Positions 23,212 through 31,345 of a DNA stretch of 31,345 bases are shown here, one piece after another. The stretch's first letter is position 1, and the number at the start of each line of letters is the position of its first letter. Source of the DNA: UMGS1225 sp034086705 (GTDB taxonomy: Bacteria > Bacillota > Clostridia > Oscillospirales > CAG-272); contig JAXDZV010000046.1 of NCBI GenBank assembly GCA_034086705.1, forward strand, positions 1 through 31,345. Direction: 5' to 3'. Made by a program: the position numbers and the translations under genes. The notes under the pieces are model-generated. The model did not search any database, had not been told where the DNA came from, and saw only the letters and a program-made list of their open reading frames with translations.

Positions 23212-24702
23212 TCAATTTGGACGGTACAGTCTTTTGGTTTGATAAACAGGCTCACAAGTTACGTGCACACCGAGCTTGTGCAATGTCGCATCATCTCTTG
23301 CAGAAAGCACAACGGAAGAATGCACCTCCGTTCCTCGCAATCCCCCTAACATATCCAGTGCCGCTTTGGCAACCGGATTTTCGACAGCACTCATAGCAAG
23401 TGCCGTAAGCACCTCATCGATATGCAGCCGCGGATTTTTATTGCCGAGATATCCGGTTTTCAGAGCCTGAATCGGCTCAATGACTTCGCGCGCAATCAAC
23501 AGCGCATCGTCCGGCACATTTGCAAGCGCTTTGAGTGCATTGAGTACCATCGCAGAGGTTGGCCCCATCAGCAACGAAGAGCGCCCGGTGATAATGCGAC
23601 CATCTAAAAGCTCCATGGCTGCGGCCGGCTGCGCTGTCAGGTTTGCTTTTTCCAATGCTGCCGCAACCGTTCGCCGACGCGATACCGATACACCTGCCTG
23701 ATTCATGACCGCTTCAATTTTGCAAACTGCACCATCATCGCAGCGGCCGACTAAGCGGTCGCAACAAGTTTTATAGTACCTGCGCACAATTTCGTCCTTG
23801 GATGCTTCGCAACACAGGGCATCGTCAACAATGCAAAAGCCTGCCATGTTAACTCCCATATCTGTTGGAGATTTGTAAGGGCTTTCTCCGAGAATTCGTT
23901 CAAACATTGCGTTTAAAACGGGAAACGCTTCAATATCTCGATTATAATTGACGGTCATTTGCCCGTATGCTTCCAAATGGAATGCATCGATCATATTTAG
24001 ATCGTTCAGGTCCGCTGTAGCTGCCTCATACGCAAGATTTACGGGATGTTTTAACGGCAGATTCCAAATAGGAAAGGTTTCAAACTTTGCATAGCCGGCA
24101 CTGATACCGCGTTTATGCTCATGGTACAACTGAGAAAGGCAGGTCGCCATTTTACCGCTGCCAGGGCCTGGCGCTGTTACAATAACAAGTGGGCGGCTTG
24201 TAATTACATATTCATTTCTGCCATAGCCTTCGTCACTGACGATATGCTGGATATTATGCGGATAATCTGCAATCGGGTAATGCACAAACACAGGAATTCC
24301 CAAATGTTCCAGCCTTTTTTTGAATACATCTGCGGCATATTGCCCTGCATATTGCGTAATGACCACAGACCCGACATACAGCTCGATTTCGCGGAAAGCA
24401 TCGATCAGACGCAATGCATCCAGATCATAAGTGATGCCAAGATCACCGCGCACCTTATTTTTTTCAATGTCTACAGCATTGATAACAATGACAATTTCTG
24501 CTTCCTCCCGCAGGGACATCAGCATCTTTACCTTGCTGTCCGGTTGAAAGCCCGGTAAAACGCGGGAAGCATGATAATCGTCAAATAGCTTACCGCCTAA
24601 CTCCAAATAAAGTTTGTTGTCAAAGTGCCTGATGCGTTCCATGATGTGCTTGGATTGCAACGCAATATATTGGTCGTTATCAAAGCCCACACCGTATCCC
24701 AT
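23212..24702 (-). CDS. DUF1846 (UPF0371) family protein
   Basis: A 496-residue member of DUF1846, a family with no agreed function. The start GVGFDNDQYIALQSKHI and the loop TAPGPGSGKMATCL, which looks like a nucleotide-binding glycine loop, are characteristic. I chose ATG 24702, because GGGAG lies seven bases before it; ATG 24717 has only a weak site. Own promoter at 24762-24791. It forms a short operon with the DUF1858 gene. The protein is cytoplasmic and has no membrane helix or signal. It carries several cysteines in the middle region (AKFET... to GRCDDGAVC), whose role is unknown. Confidence 0.88.
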   Translation of the reverse strand: MGYGVGFDNDQYIALQSKHIMERIRHFDNKLYLELGGKLFDDYHASRVLPGFQPDSKVKMLMSLREEAEIVIVINAVDIEKNKVRGDLGITYDLDALRLIDAFREIELYVGSVVITQYAGQYAADVFKKRLEHLGIPVFVHYPIADYPHNIQHIVSDEGYGRNEYVITSRPLVIVTAPGPGSGKMATCLSQLYHEHKRGISAGYAKFETFPIWNLPLKHPVNLAYEAATADLNDLNMIDAFHLEAYGQMTVNYNRDIEAFPVLNAMFERILGESPYKSPTDMGVNMAGFCIVDDALCCEASKDEIVRRYYKTCCDRLVGRCDDGAVCKIEAVMNQAGVSVSRRRTVAAALEKANLTAQPAAAMELLDGRIITGRSSLLMGPTSAMVLNALKALANVPDDALLIAREVIEPIQALKTGYLGNKNPRLHIDEVLTALAMSAVENPVAKAALDMLGGLRGTEVHSSVVLSARDDATLHKLGVHVTCEPVYQTKRLYRPN

Positions 24703-24761
24703 GCCTATCTCCCACATTGTCCGTATTCACGCCTGCGGCGCATAAATTTATCATCCTGTTT

Positions 24762-24791
24762 AGTATAGCATATCAGAAAGGAACTGTGCAA
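24762..24791 (-). promoter_or_regulatory. Probable promoter of the DUF1846-DUF1858 operon
   Basis: TTGCAC (24791-24786), 18-bp spacer, TATACT (24767-24762). The -35 box is one base off consensus and the spacer is one longer than ideal. Confidence 0.6.
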
Positions 24792-24916
24792 GAGTTTTTT
24801 TCCATTTTGGTAATTTAATGCGGAACGGTGCTGCTTTTTTTGCATATTCACTCCGCGTTTGGGAAAAACTGCAACCAACCCCACCGTGAAAAACATTTAA
24901 AAGGAGGAATTTTACA

Positions 24917-26194
24917 ATGTCTCGCTCCAAGCTTATTTTCTTTTTAGCGCTGCTTTTAAGCGCTGTGACCGTATTTGGAACGGTTACGTTTGCTCTGGAA
25001 AATAACCCTGCTCCTGTTTCTCCGGGTGTTGAGGTGCTTGCCAATCGTCTGTCTGTTTTGAAAACAGCAATTGCAGGGGATGAAGTTGCATTTCGAGCAT
25101 CCGACTTTGAAAAAGCTCTGGGGTATTTGCCGGCGAGCATTACTGTTACAGAGTTGCCTGCCGTGTCTGCCGGTGTACTGAAACTCGGCGCGATCGATGT
25201 CACACAGGGGCAGATCATTACAAGCGACCAATATGAGAAACTGCGCTTGCAAAGCAAAGCAGGAAAAGACACTTGTGCCGTTTTCACATTTATGCCAATC
25301 GGAGCTGCTTATCAAAGCGCAATCCAATGCCGCGTTTTTCTGACAAAACAGAAAAATGGTGCGCCGCAGGCCGTCAATGGAAGTTTACAAACATTTGCCG
25401 GTATCTGTCTGTGCGGCACTTTGCAGGCATATGATCCGGAGGGAGAGGCGCTTTGTTATACCATTGTCAGTGCACCCAATCACGGAACATTGACACTTTT
25501 GGAAAATGGACGATATCGCTACTGTGTGACAGACGATTATTTTCCAACCGATAGCTTTTCCTTTACCGTAACTGATGCGGTCGGGCAAACATCGGAGGCG
25601 GCAAGTGTAAGCATCTCCATCTTAGACCGCACCGATCAAACGGTGTATGCGGATATGGAGGACCACTATGCGTACTTTGCGGCTTTGTGTATGGCAGAAG
25701 CAGATATTCTGCGTGGTGAAAGCGTTGCAGGTGTTTCTCTGTTCCGCCCGCAACAAACGATTTCGCGCGGCGATTTCTTAAGCGCGGCATTGAAGGCTGC
25801 GGAACTGACATTACCGCAGGCAACGCAGACTGCGTTGCAAGAGGATGTAACTATTCCCGTGCATCAAAAGAATGCGGCGTTGTTTGCGCAGGAGAACGAC
25901 CTTTTGTCCTGGTGTGCAAACGGAGAAGCTTTTAACGCCGATCAGCCGATCACACGTGCGCAGGCAACCGTCATTCTTGCAAGACTTTTGGAGAAAGAAA
26001 ACGGTCCGTTGCATACGGAAAATACAATTCTTTGCGAATCCGTTCCTACCGAGTACAAAGAAGAGATTACAGCGCTGTGTGCCGCCGGAGTTTTACAGGG
26101 GGACAATACAGGCTCTATCCGGCCTAATGATCTATTGTTGCGTGGAGAATGCGCCGTTTTGCTGCTTGCCTTTCAAACAGCATTGCATCGATAA
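24917..26194 (+). CDS. SLH-domain surface protein with an Ig-like domain
   Basis: A 425-residue exported protein. A signal peptide (about 1-25, ending VTFA) is followed by an N-terminal region of unknown fold (about 30-155), a cadherin- or Ig-like tandem-type domain (about 155-237, with AYDPEGEALCYTIVSAP and SFSFTVTDAVGQTS), and three SLH repeats to the end. SLH repeats bind secondary cell-wall polysaccharide, so the protein sits non-covalently on the cell wall. AAGGAGG lies seven to eight bases before the ATG. I see no clear promoter in 24791-24916. The role of the first domain is unknown. Confidence 0.85.
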   Translation: MSRSKLIFFLALLLSAVTVFGTVTFALENNPAPVSPGVEVLANRLSVLKTAIAGDEVAFRASDFEKALGYLPASITVTELPAVSAGVLKLGAIDVTQGQIITSDQYEKLRLQSKAGKDTCAVFTFMPIGAAYQSAIQCRVFLTKQKNGAPQAVNGSLQTFAGICLCGTLQAYDPEGEALCYTIVSAPNHGTLTLLENGRYRYCVTDDYFPTDSFSFTVTDAVGQTSEAASVSISILDRTDQTVYADMEDHYAYFAALCMAEADILRGESVAGVSLFRPQQTISRGDFLSAALKAAELTLPQATQTALQEDVTIPVHQKNAALFAQENDLLSWCANGEAFNADQPITRAQATVILARLLEKENGPLHTENTILCESVPTEYKEEITALCAAGVLQGDNTGSIRPNDLLLRGECAVLLLAFQTALHR

Positions 26195-26206
26195 GTAAAA
26201 TTACGC

Positions 26207-26245
26207 TTGTCGCCGCCGGAATTTACCGGCGGCGACAATTTATTC
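26207..26245. terminator. Bidirectional terminator between the SLH gene and metAA
   Basis: TTGTCGCCGCCGG (26207-26219) pairs perfectly with CCGGCGGCGACAA (26226-26238), 13 bp with a 6-nt loop. It overlaps the last bases before the metAA stop codon. Confidence 0.9.
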
Positions 26246-27160
26246 ATGTAAATCTTCTAAATTATAGGGTGTTTGTTGGTAAACATAATAGTTCAGCCAG
26301 TTCGAAAACAGCAAATGTGCATGCCCCCGCCAGATATTTTTCGGTGTTGCATTTGGGTCATCTCCCGGAAAATAATGTGCGGGAATACGTGGTGCAAGCC
26401 CTTTTGCTAAATCTCGACGATACTCCAATGCTAAGGTATCCCGGTCGTATTCTGCATGCCCTGTGATAAACAGCATGCGCCGATCCCGTGCGCTGATGAT
26501 ATACGGACCGGCCTCCGTGGAGGAAGCGATAATTTCGAGATTTGTATTTTTGCGAATCTGTGTTTCATCCAGTGCCGTATATCTGGAATGCGGTGCGAAA
26601 AAGACCTCGTCAAATCCGCGTACGATCGGTGCGCGGGGATGAATTAAATAATGCGAAAAAACGCCGCTGAGCTTTTGCAAAAGCTCATGCTTGCCGATGC
26701 CATAATGATAATATAACCCCGCTTGCGCTGCCCAGCAGATATGCATTGTTGAAAAAACATGGCTGCGTGACCATTCCATGATCCGGCACAGTTCCTGCCA
26801 ATAGTCTATCTGCTCAAATGCGTGGTGTTCCAATGGTGCTCCGGTGATAATCAATCCGTCAAATCTTTGGTTTTCTATTTCTGCAAAGTTGTGATAAAAC
26901 GTTTGCAGATGTTCTACGGACGTATGTCGTGGTGTGTGTGTGGATGTATATAAAAGCGAAAGCTCAATCTGCAAAGAACTGTTAGACAAAAGACGAATCA
27001 GCTGTGTTTCTGTTGTAATTTTAGTCGGCATCAGATTGAGAATTGCGATCCGTAACGGTCGAATATCCTGTGTTGCGGCACGCAACTCGTTCATCACGAA
27101 GATATTTTCCGCACTCATAATTTCATTGGCAGGAAGACCGCTCGGTATTTTGATCGGCAT
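26240..27160 (-). CDS. metAA: Homoserine O-acyltransferase, predicted O-acetyltransferase (MetAA)
   Basis: A 306-residue member of the MetA family, first step of methionine synthesis from homoserine. The catalytic residues fall at family positions: Cys142 in HICWAAQAG, and His235 and Glu237 in ITGHAEYD. Residue 111 in GAPLEHHAFEQ is Glu. In this family Glu111 marks acetyl-CoA use and Gly111 marks succinyl-CoA use, so O-acetylhomoserine is the expected product. AAGGAG lies seven bases before the ATG. It has its own perfect-spacer promoter directly after the yitT-like stop; I see no SAM riboswitch or T-box in the short leader. Confidence 0.93.
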   Translation of the reverse strand: MPIKIPSGLPANEIMSAENIFVMNELRAATQDIRPLRIAILNLMPTKITTETQLIRLLSNSSLQIELSLLYTSTHTPRHTSVEHLQTFYHNFAEIENQRFDGLIITGAPLEHHAFEQIDYWQELCRIMEWSRSHVFSTMHICWAAQAGLYYHYGIGKHELLQKLSGVFSHYLIHPRAPIVRGFDEVFFAPHSRYTALDETQIRKNTNLEIIASSTEAGPYIISARDRRMLFITGHAEYDRDTLALEYRRDLAKGLAPRIPAHYFPGDDPNATPKNIWRGHAHLLFSNWLNYYVYQQTPYNLEDLHE

Positions 27161-27192
27161 TTTCTCACTCCTTTTGGCCGGTTTTTCTTTTC

Positions 27193-27221
27193 ATTATAGC
27201 AAGTGACGCACAATTTGTCAA
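27193..27221 (-). promoter_or_regulatory. Sigma-A promoter of metAA
   Basis: TTGACA (27221-27216), 17-bp spacer, TATAAT (27198-27193): full consensus. It starts one base after the yitT-like stop codon. Confidence 0.92.
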
Positions 27222-27222
27222 A

Positions 27223-28128
27223 TTATCTTCCGGCGGAATTTTGCTTTTTCGGGCGTTTTTGGCCGGATGGCATCTGTGTATCAGGTAGTGCAAAGCCTTC
27301 TCCGATTACCTCATGGGCGTCGCATACTACCATAAATGCATCCGGATCACAGGCTCTTACAATTTCCTTCATACGGTATAGTTCAGCCGGGCGAACGGCG
27401 CATAGCAAAAGTTGTCTTTGCTCGTTGGAATACCAGCCGCGCCCGTCTAACAGCGTCATACCACGCCCTAATATGCTATTGATTTGTGCGGCAATTTCCG
27501 CATGCTGCGATGATATAATCCATACAAGTTTTCCCTTACCGGCACCGTCTATCATTAAATCTACAATATATCCGAACAAATAAATGCTGATCAAAGAATA
27601 AAATGCACTTTCATAGCTATGGCGTGCTAACGCTGCCAGCAACACAATCAGCAAATCACACAAAGAGATCAGTCGGCCGGTTGGAATTCGACGAAAAAAG
27701 TATCGAATTGTCCAGGCAATCAGATCCGTTCCACCGGTTGTATAGCCGCGTGTAAACATCAGTCCACAGCCAACGCCCATGCAGACAGAGCCAAAAATCG
27801 TACAAAGCAGAGGATCTGTTGTTGTGATGGGGAAGAATTGCAGTAATTCCAGTGCTGCAGAAGTTGAGAGCACGCCAATTGCCGTTTTCAGGCAGAATTT
27901 AATGCCGTACAGATGCATGTTGAATGCTACAAGCGGCAGGTTGAACAGCAAAATAACGAGGCTGACATTGATCCCACACAGTGCATGCAGTGCCACGCCG
28001 AGACCGGATGCACCTCCGAGTACAATTCCGCCCGGAATTAAAAACTGATTCATGGACATGGCATATAAAACCGAACCGGTTGCCACGACGGCTATGTCTT
28101 TGCAAATCCGTTTGTACTGTTGTTTCAT
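27223..28128 (-). CDS. YitT family membrane protein (DUF161 plus DUF2179)
   Basis: A 301-residue protein with an N-terminal YitT membrane domain (about 1-205, five to six helices, GGIVLGGASGLGVALHALCG) and a C-terminal DUF2179 cytoplasmic domain (about 210-285, GRGMTLLDGRGWYS). The family's function is not established. ATG 28128 follows GAGGAGG at six bases; a GTG five codons upstream keeps the frame open but is less likely. Divergent to the SpoVB-like gene. No terminator is visible after it; transcription may run into metAA. Confidence 0.9.
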   Translation of the reverse strand: MKQQYKRICKDIAVVATGSVLYAMSMNQFLIPGGIVLGGASGLGVALHALCGINVSLVILLFNLPLVAFNMHLYGIKFCLKTAIGVLSTSAALELLQFFPITTTDPLLCTIFGSVCMGVGCGLMFTRGYTTGGTDLIAWTIRYFFRRIPTGRLISLCDLLIVLLAALARHSYESAFYSLISIYLFGYIVDLMIDGAGKGKLVWIISSQHAEIAAQINSILGRGMTLLDGRGWYSNEQRQLLLCAVRPAELYRMKEIVRACDPDAFMVVCDAHEVIGEGFALPDTQMPSGQKRPKKQNSAGR

Positions 28129-28261
28129 GCTGTTCCTCCTCACGCATTGTTACGCATAAACCAATGGCATTGCTTCATATAGTGCTGTATCCGTCACTCG
28201 GCGACCGGACTGACAGCTTTCCGGTTTCCCGGGACAGGGCAAAAAAGAAGGGGGCGTACGC

Positions 28262-29866
28262 TTGCATCGCACACAGCGTTTTTTGTGGAACGGAACCGTT
28301 ACGGCAGTTTCATCTTTGCTGCTGCGAGGTATTGGCATGGGGTTTCAAGTATACCTCAGTCGTATGCTCGGCGCCGGCGGAATCGGTTTGTTTTCCCTGG
28401 TAATGTCGGTATATACGCTTGCAGTGACGTTTGCCGCTTCCGGAATCAATCTTGGCGCGACACGCATTATCGCAGAAGAACGTGGCAAGCAAAACGAAAA
28501 CGGTGTTTCCCGTGCGTTGCACAGTGCACTTTGCTATGCAGCGATTTTTGGCGGCGCGGCAGCTATATTTTTGTTGATCGGTAGCCACAGTATTGGCGTT
28601 AGCTGGCTGCAGGATGTACGCACAGTTTCCCCTTTGCGACTTCTTGCCTTGTCCTTGCCGCCACTGGCATTTGCAAATGTGTGTAACGGTTATTTTACAG
28701 CATGTCGCTCTGCTTATAAAAATGCGATTCTGGGCATAACATGCGAATGTGTGCGCATGGGTACAAGCATATTGCTTTTGCGTCTTTGGCTGCATCGCGG
28801 TACACAATATGCATGCCTTGCCTTGGCCGGAGGCAACTGTGCTGCCGAGGTATCAGACGCGCTGCTTTGCGCAATTTTACTTATTTATGCAAGACGCAGC
28901 GAACGCCGCAAGGCACATAGCCGAACGAATACCGCACAAACTACTGCTGGTGTTACGCGGCGCCTTTTACGTGTATCTTTGCCGATTGCCTGCACGGCAT
29001 ATGTGCGGTCTGCATTATTGACATTGGAACATATTCTGATTCCGCTTGGGTTGCGGCAGAGCGGAGACAGTGCTGCGCAGGCGCTTGCAGCTTACGGCAC
29101 GGTACATGGCATGGTTCTACCGGCGATTTTATATCCGATGGCATTTCTTTCTGCATTTGCGGCGCTGCTGGTACCGGAATTGGCAGAATACCACGTGCGC
29201 GGCGATAACAGGGCAATTTTACGGTTGTGTAGTCGAGGCTGTAAAATTACGCTTTTATTTGGAATCGGTGTCTGCGGTGTTTTTTTATGCTGCGCACCGT
29301 TGCTTGGGCACGTTTTGTACGATAGTCAGCAAGCGGGCTATTATTTACATGCACTCGGCATTCTGACGCCGTTGATGTATTTGGACCATATTGTAGATGC
29401 CATGCTGAAAGGGCTGGATGAGCAGCTTGCCTCCATGCGCTATAATATTTTGGATGCTGCGCTGTGCGTGTTGGCGGTTTACTTCTTGCTGCCTCGTTTT
29501 GGAATTCGTGCATATTTGTGGATTTTGATAGGCTCAGAACTGTTTAATCTCTCGCTTTCTGTTTCACGGCTGCTGCGTGTTGTTCGCATGCCGTTGCACC
29601 CGATTCGGCAAATTGCCTTGCCGGTTCTCTGCAGCGTAGCTGCACAATATGTTGCTTGCGGGATTATGCATTTTTGTGAAAAGTTGTTTTCCTACGGGTT
29701 TTGGAGTCTCTTTTTTCTCGTTTGTACTTCTTTAACAGTATACACAGCTTTTCTACGGCTATGCGGTTGTATCGGTGTGGAAGATTTGGCTGTATTTTGC
29801 CGGCTGTTCCGGAAAAAAGATAAACCACAACGCCGCAATGCCCATCGTATATTGCCCCATTTTTGA
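28262..29866 (+). CDS. SpoVB-like MOP-family flippase
   Basis: A 534-residue membrane protein with about 14 helices of the polysaccharide transporter/MATE (MOP) superfamily, nearest in layout to stage V sporulation protein B. LSRMLGAGGIGLFSLVMSVY at the second helix is typical of the family. Such proteins flip lipid-linked cell-wall or spore-cortex precursors. The start is TTG 28262, with AGAAGGGGG about eight bases upstream; the next ATG is 25 codons in and would remove the first helix. A clear promoter is not visible. Sporulation control is assumed, not shown. Confidence 0.85.
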   Translation: MHRTQRFLWNGTVTAVSSLLLRGIGMGFQVYLSRMLGAGGIGLFSLVMSVYTLAVTFAASGINLGATRIIAEERGKQNENGVSRALHSALCYAAIFGGAAAIFLLIGSHSIGVSWLQDVRTVSPLRLLALSLPPLAFANVCNGYFTACRSAYKNAILGITCECVRMGTSILLLRLWLHRGTQYACLALAGGNCAAEVSDALLCAILLIYARRSERRKAHSRTNTAQTTAGVTRRLLRVSLPIACTAYVRSALLTLEHILIPLGLRQSGDSAAQALAAYGTVHGMVLPAILYPMAFLSAFAALLVPELAEYHVRGDNRAILRLCSRGCKITLLFGIGVCGVFLCCAPLLGHVLYDSQQAGYYLHALGILTPLMYLDHIVDAMLKGLDEQLASMRYNILDAALCVLAVYFLLPRFGIRAYLWILIGSELFNLSLSVSRLLRVVRMPLHPIRQIALPVLCSVAAQYVACGIMHFCEKLFSYGFWSLFFLVCTSLTVYTAFLRLCGCIGVEDLAVFCRLFRKKDKPQRRNAHRILPHF

Positions 29867-29874
29867 GAGACACT

Positions 29875-29923
29875 TTGAAACCCGTTTCAATACAATTATA
29901 CCACACCGTCCTATGCGGTGCAA
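29875..29923 (-). promoter_or_regulatory. Promoter-like site with palindrome at the flippase 3' end
   Basis: TTGCAC (29923-29918), 17-bp spacer, TATAAT (29900-29895) on the minus strand, pointing into the end of the flippase gene. The 16-bp palindrome TTGAAAC-CC-GTTTCAA (29875-29890) lies at the expected start site, like an operator. No gene is evident downstream on the minus strand, apart from a 33-codon frame without a ribosome site. Confidence 0.5.
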
Positions 29924-30023
29924 TGAGAACTCGCATTTGCATGTGATCTTACATTGCAAGGCGAAAATTTTTGAACTGCCTATGGTTTGCGCGTAGATTT
30001 TTGAAAAACGATATAACATTGCT

Positions 30024-30080
30024 ACAGCCCTCCTTGCGGCATTCTTACGTGCAATACTGCAAGGAGGGCTGTATTTTGTT
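30024..30080. terminator. Terminator between the flippase and CPBP genes
   Basis: ACAGCCCTCCTTGC (30024-30037) pairs perfectly with GCAAGGAGGGCTGT (30059-30072), 14 bp, 21-nt loop, then ATTTTGTT on the plus strand. It can also stop the convergent minus-strand gene, though its tail there is not U-rich. Confidence 0.8.
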
Positions 30081-30122
30081 CTATAGTATGCGCCAAAGCA
30101 GTTGAATATAGCGAAGTTAACA

Positions 30123-31205
30123 CTATGATAAGAAGGAGAAAGCAAACGAGGCTGCGCATAAAAGGGCGAACAAGATGAAACCGATATTTCCAAACAAGAT
30201 ACCCGCATCTGTTATAGAAAAGCTGTGAAGTAGACGATTTCTTTTACGTACAAGCGCAATCATACAGAACACCAGCCCTGCGGCAATCCCGATCCACTGC
30301 AAACCGGAAAAAAGAACTTGCAGCAAAACAAAGAAGCGTTGCCAACTTGTAAGGAGGTGAAAAGATTTAAGCGGGGCATTTCCCGCTAAGAGTGAGCGAG
30401 CAGGTTCTTGAATCATACTGCGTAGCAGAAGCGGGATAAAAGCTCCAATGCAGTTTACAAAGGCGTGTAAACCAACACAGTAAGAAAGCCGGCCTGTACG
30501 GCGGTATAAAACCGCAAGCAGACACCCGAGAAAAAATGCATAGAAAAACTGTGAAAAATTTCCATGGATCAATCCGAATGAGAAGCCTGATGCGAAAACA
30601 GCAACAGCGCCGTTCATAAAATACAGCCGATCCAACAGTAGCTTGCGAAAAAGTAGTTCTTCCGTCAGAGGTGCCAACACAACAGTACACAGAAAAATCC
30701 ATCTAATCGGCACATCAGCCAGCATTTGCTCCGCTTTATTTGTTAGCTGCATGCCGAGAATTTGGCGTAGCAATGCCTCTATGCTGTTTCCAATTCGCGC
30801 GCCTGTTTCCAGCAGAAAGACACTAATTACACACCACTTTAAAACATGAAAGCGCACGAGCGTTTGCCGAGGGGGCCTGACAGCGGGAAAACGGCGCAGG
30901 AGCACAAGACAACAGAGCGGCAATGCCCCAAAATAAGCGGGAAGCGTAGAAAGCAGCAGGATGCTAAGCGGTGTATGTATTGCAGAAATCTGAAATAAAG
31001 ATAAAATCGCCGCGCATAGCAACGAGGAAAAAACAGATAACAGCATGTATAGTGCATATACACACCACAGGCCGGCGCAGAGACGACGTGGGGAACGCCA
31101 AAAAGGCGGCAGTGCAGCATCATCGAAGCCGAAAGTGCGTCTGCGCAATTTTTGCGGATTGTTCACAGCATGGTCTGGCACACCGCAAATACATCGCAGC
31201 GGCAA
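30123..31205 (-). CDS. CPBP family intramembrane metalloprotease
   Basis: A 360-residue membrane protein with about eight helices and the three CPBP (CAAX protease and bacteriocin-processing) motifs: EELLFR (Glu182, Glu183, Arg187), FGLIHG with His214, and HAFVN with His247 and Asn251. These residues form the active site within the membrane. Natural substrates of bacterial members are mostly unknown. The start is TTG 31205: AAAAAGGAG lies seven bases upstream at ideal spacing, while in-frame ATG codons come much later. The N terminus carries CICGVPDH, which is unusual for the family, and might bind metal. Confidence 0.88.
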   Translation of the reverse strand: MPLRCICGVPDHAVNNPQKLRRRTFGFDDAALPPFWRSPRRLCAGLWCVYALYMLLSVFSSLLCAAILSLFQISAIHTPLSILLLSTLPAYFGALPLCCLVLLRRFPAVRPPRQTLVRFHVLKWCVISVFLLETGARIGNSIEALLRQILGMQLTNKAEQMLADVPIRWIFLCTVVLAPLTEELLFRKLLLDRLYFMNGAVAVFASGFSFGLIHGNFSQFFYAFFLGCLLAVLYRRTGRLSYCVGLHAFVNCIGAFIPLLLRSMIQEPARSLLAGNAPLKSFHLLTSWQRFFVLLQVLFSGLQWIGIAAGLVFCMIALVRKRNRLLHSFSITDAGILFGNIGFILFALLCAASFAFSFLS

Positions 31206-31345
31206 TGCCTTTCTCCTTTTTACGTGATGGAATGTGAGCAGGCGGCATAGCTGTTAGATCTGTGGGAAATCAATCTTTGCCATTGGGGTGTTTTCCAGGA
31301 ATATTCCTGCATTTGTATACAAGATTTTTTCGGCAAGGGCCGACG
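31206..31345. other. Upstream region of the CPBP gene
   Basis: The window ends here. I see no gene and no clear promoter in these 140 bases beyond the ribosome site at about 31212-31217. Confidence 0.6.

Overview
The window looks like a chromosomal segment of a low-to-mid GC, spore-lineage Clostridia (Firmicutes), most likely an Oscillospiraceae/Ruminococcaceae-type anaerobe. This is inferred from AGGAGG ribosome sites, sigma-A promoters with 16-18 bp spacers, a T-box leader, a clostridial 2[4Fe-4S] ferredoxin, RqcH, MnmM (YtqB), TrmK, YitT and SpoVB-type proteins, an SLH protein and a PQTxD-type surface protein. No mobile element, CRISPR array or phage gene was seen, and most of the window is dense housekeeping sequence.

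Left end (1-1202): no convincing protein gene. It holds the 5' half of a tRNA-Lys(CUU) gene that stops after the anticodon loop, a tRNA-His-like 3' half on the opposite strand, and several strong hairpins. Then, on the minus strand, come a three-gene tryptophan-type ABC importer (1203-4006) under a T-box leader whose specifier reads UGG, and a magnesium transporter gene mgtE (4445-5812). mgtE sits behind a 260-nt leader with a promoter, a closing helix, possible crossing helices and a terminator. I could not match that leader to the known M-box; it is the best candidate here for something undescribed.

Middle (6482-13832): an unknown membrane protein, an RNA-modification pair (rsmI and a TrmN6-like methylase), a ferredoxin, a GT2-GtrA fusion protein, a secreted CBM9-like surface protein with a degenerate sorting tail, and a DUF2079 membrane protein. 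The last three suggest cell-surface carbohydrate work, but they are separate transcription units.

Minus-strand operon 14004-18245: four tightly coupled genes (ATGA overlaps between two pairs) under one promoter with a dyad over the -35 box. They encode a membrane protein with CxxC ribbons on both sides of the membrane, a beta-propeller-like protein, an acyl-CoA-synthetase-like ligase and a tiny acidic single-pass protein. Their joint function is not known to me.

Minus-strand translation and RNA-quality cluster 18352-24702: DUF1846 and DUF1858 genes, a terminator, then trmK, a MerR-headed membrane protein, a Nif3-family gene, rqcH and mnmM. Right end: an SLH/Ig-like surface protein (+), a predicted homoserine O-acetyltransferase gene (-), yitT-like (-), a SpoVB-like flippase (+) and a CPBP membrane protease (-). 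The two last genes start with TTG.
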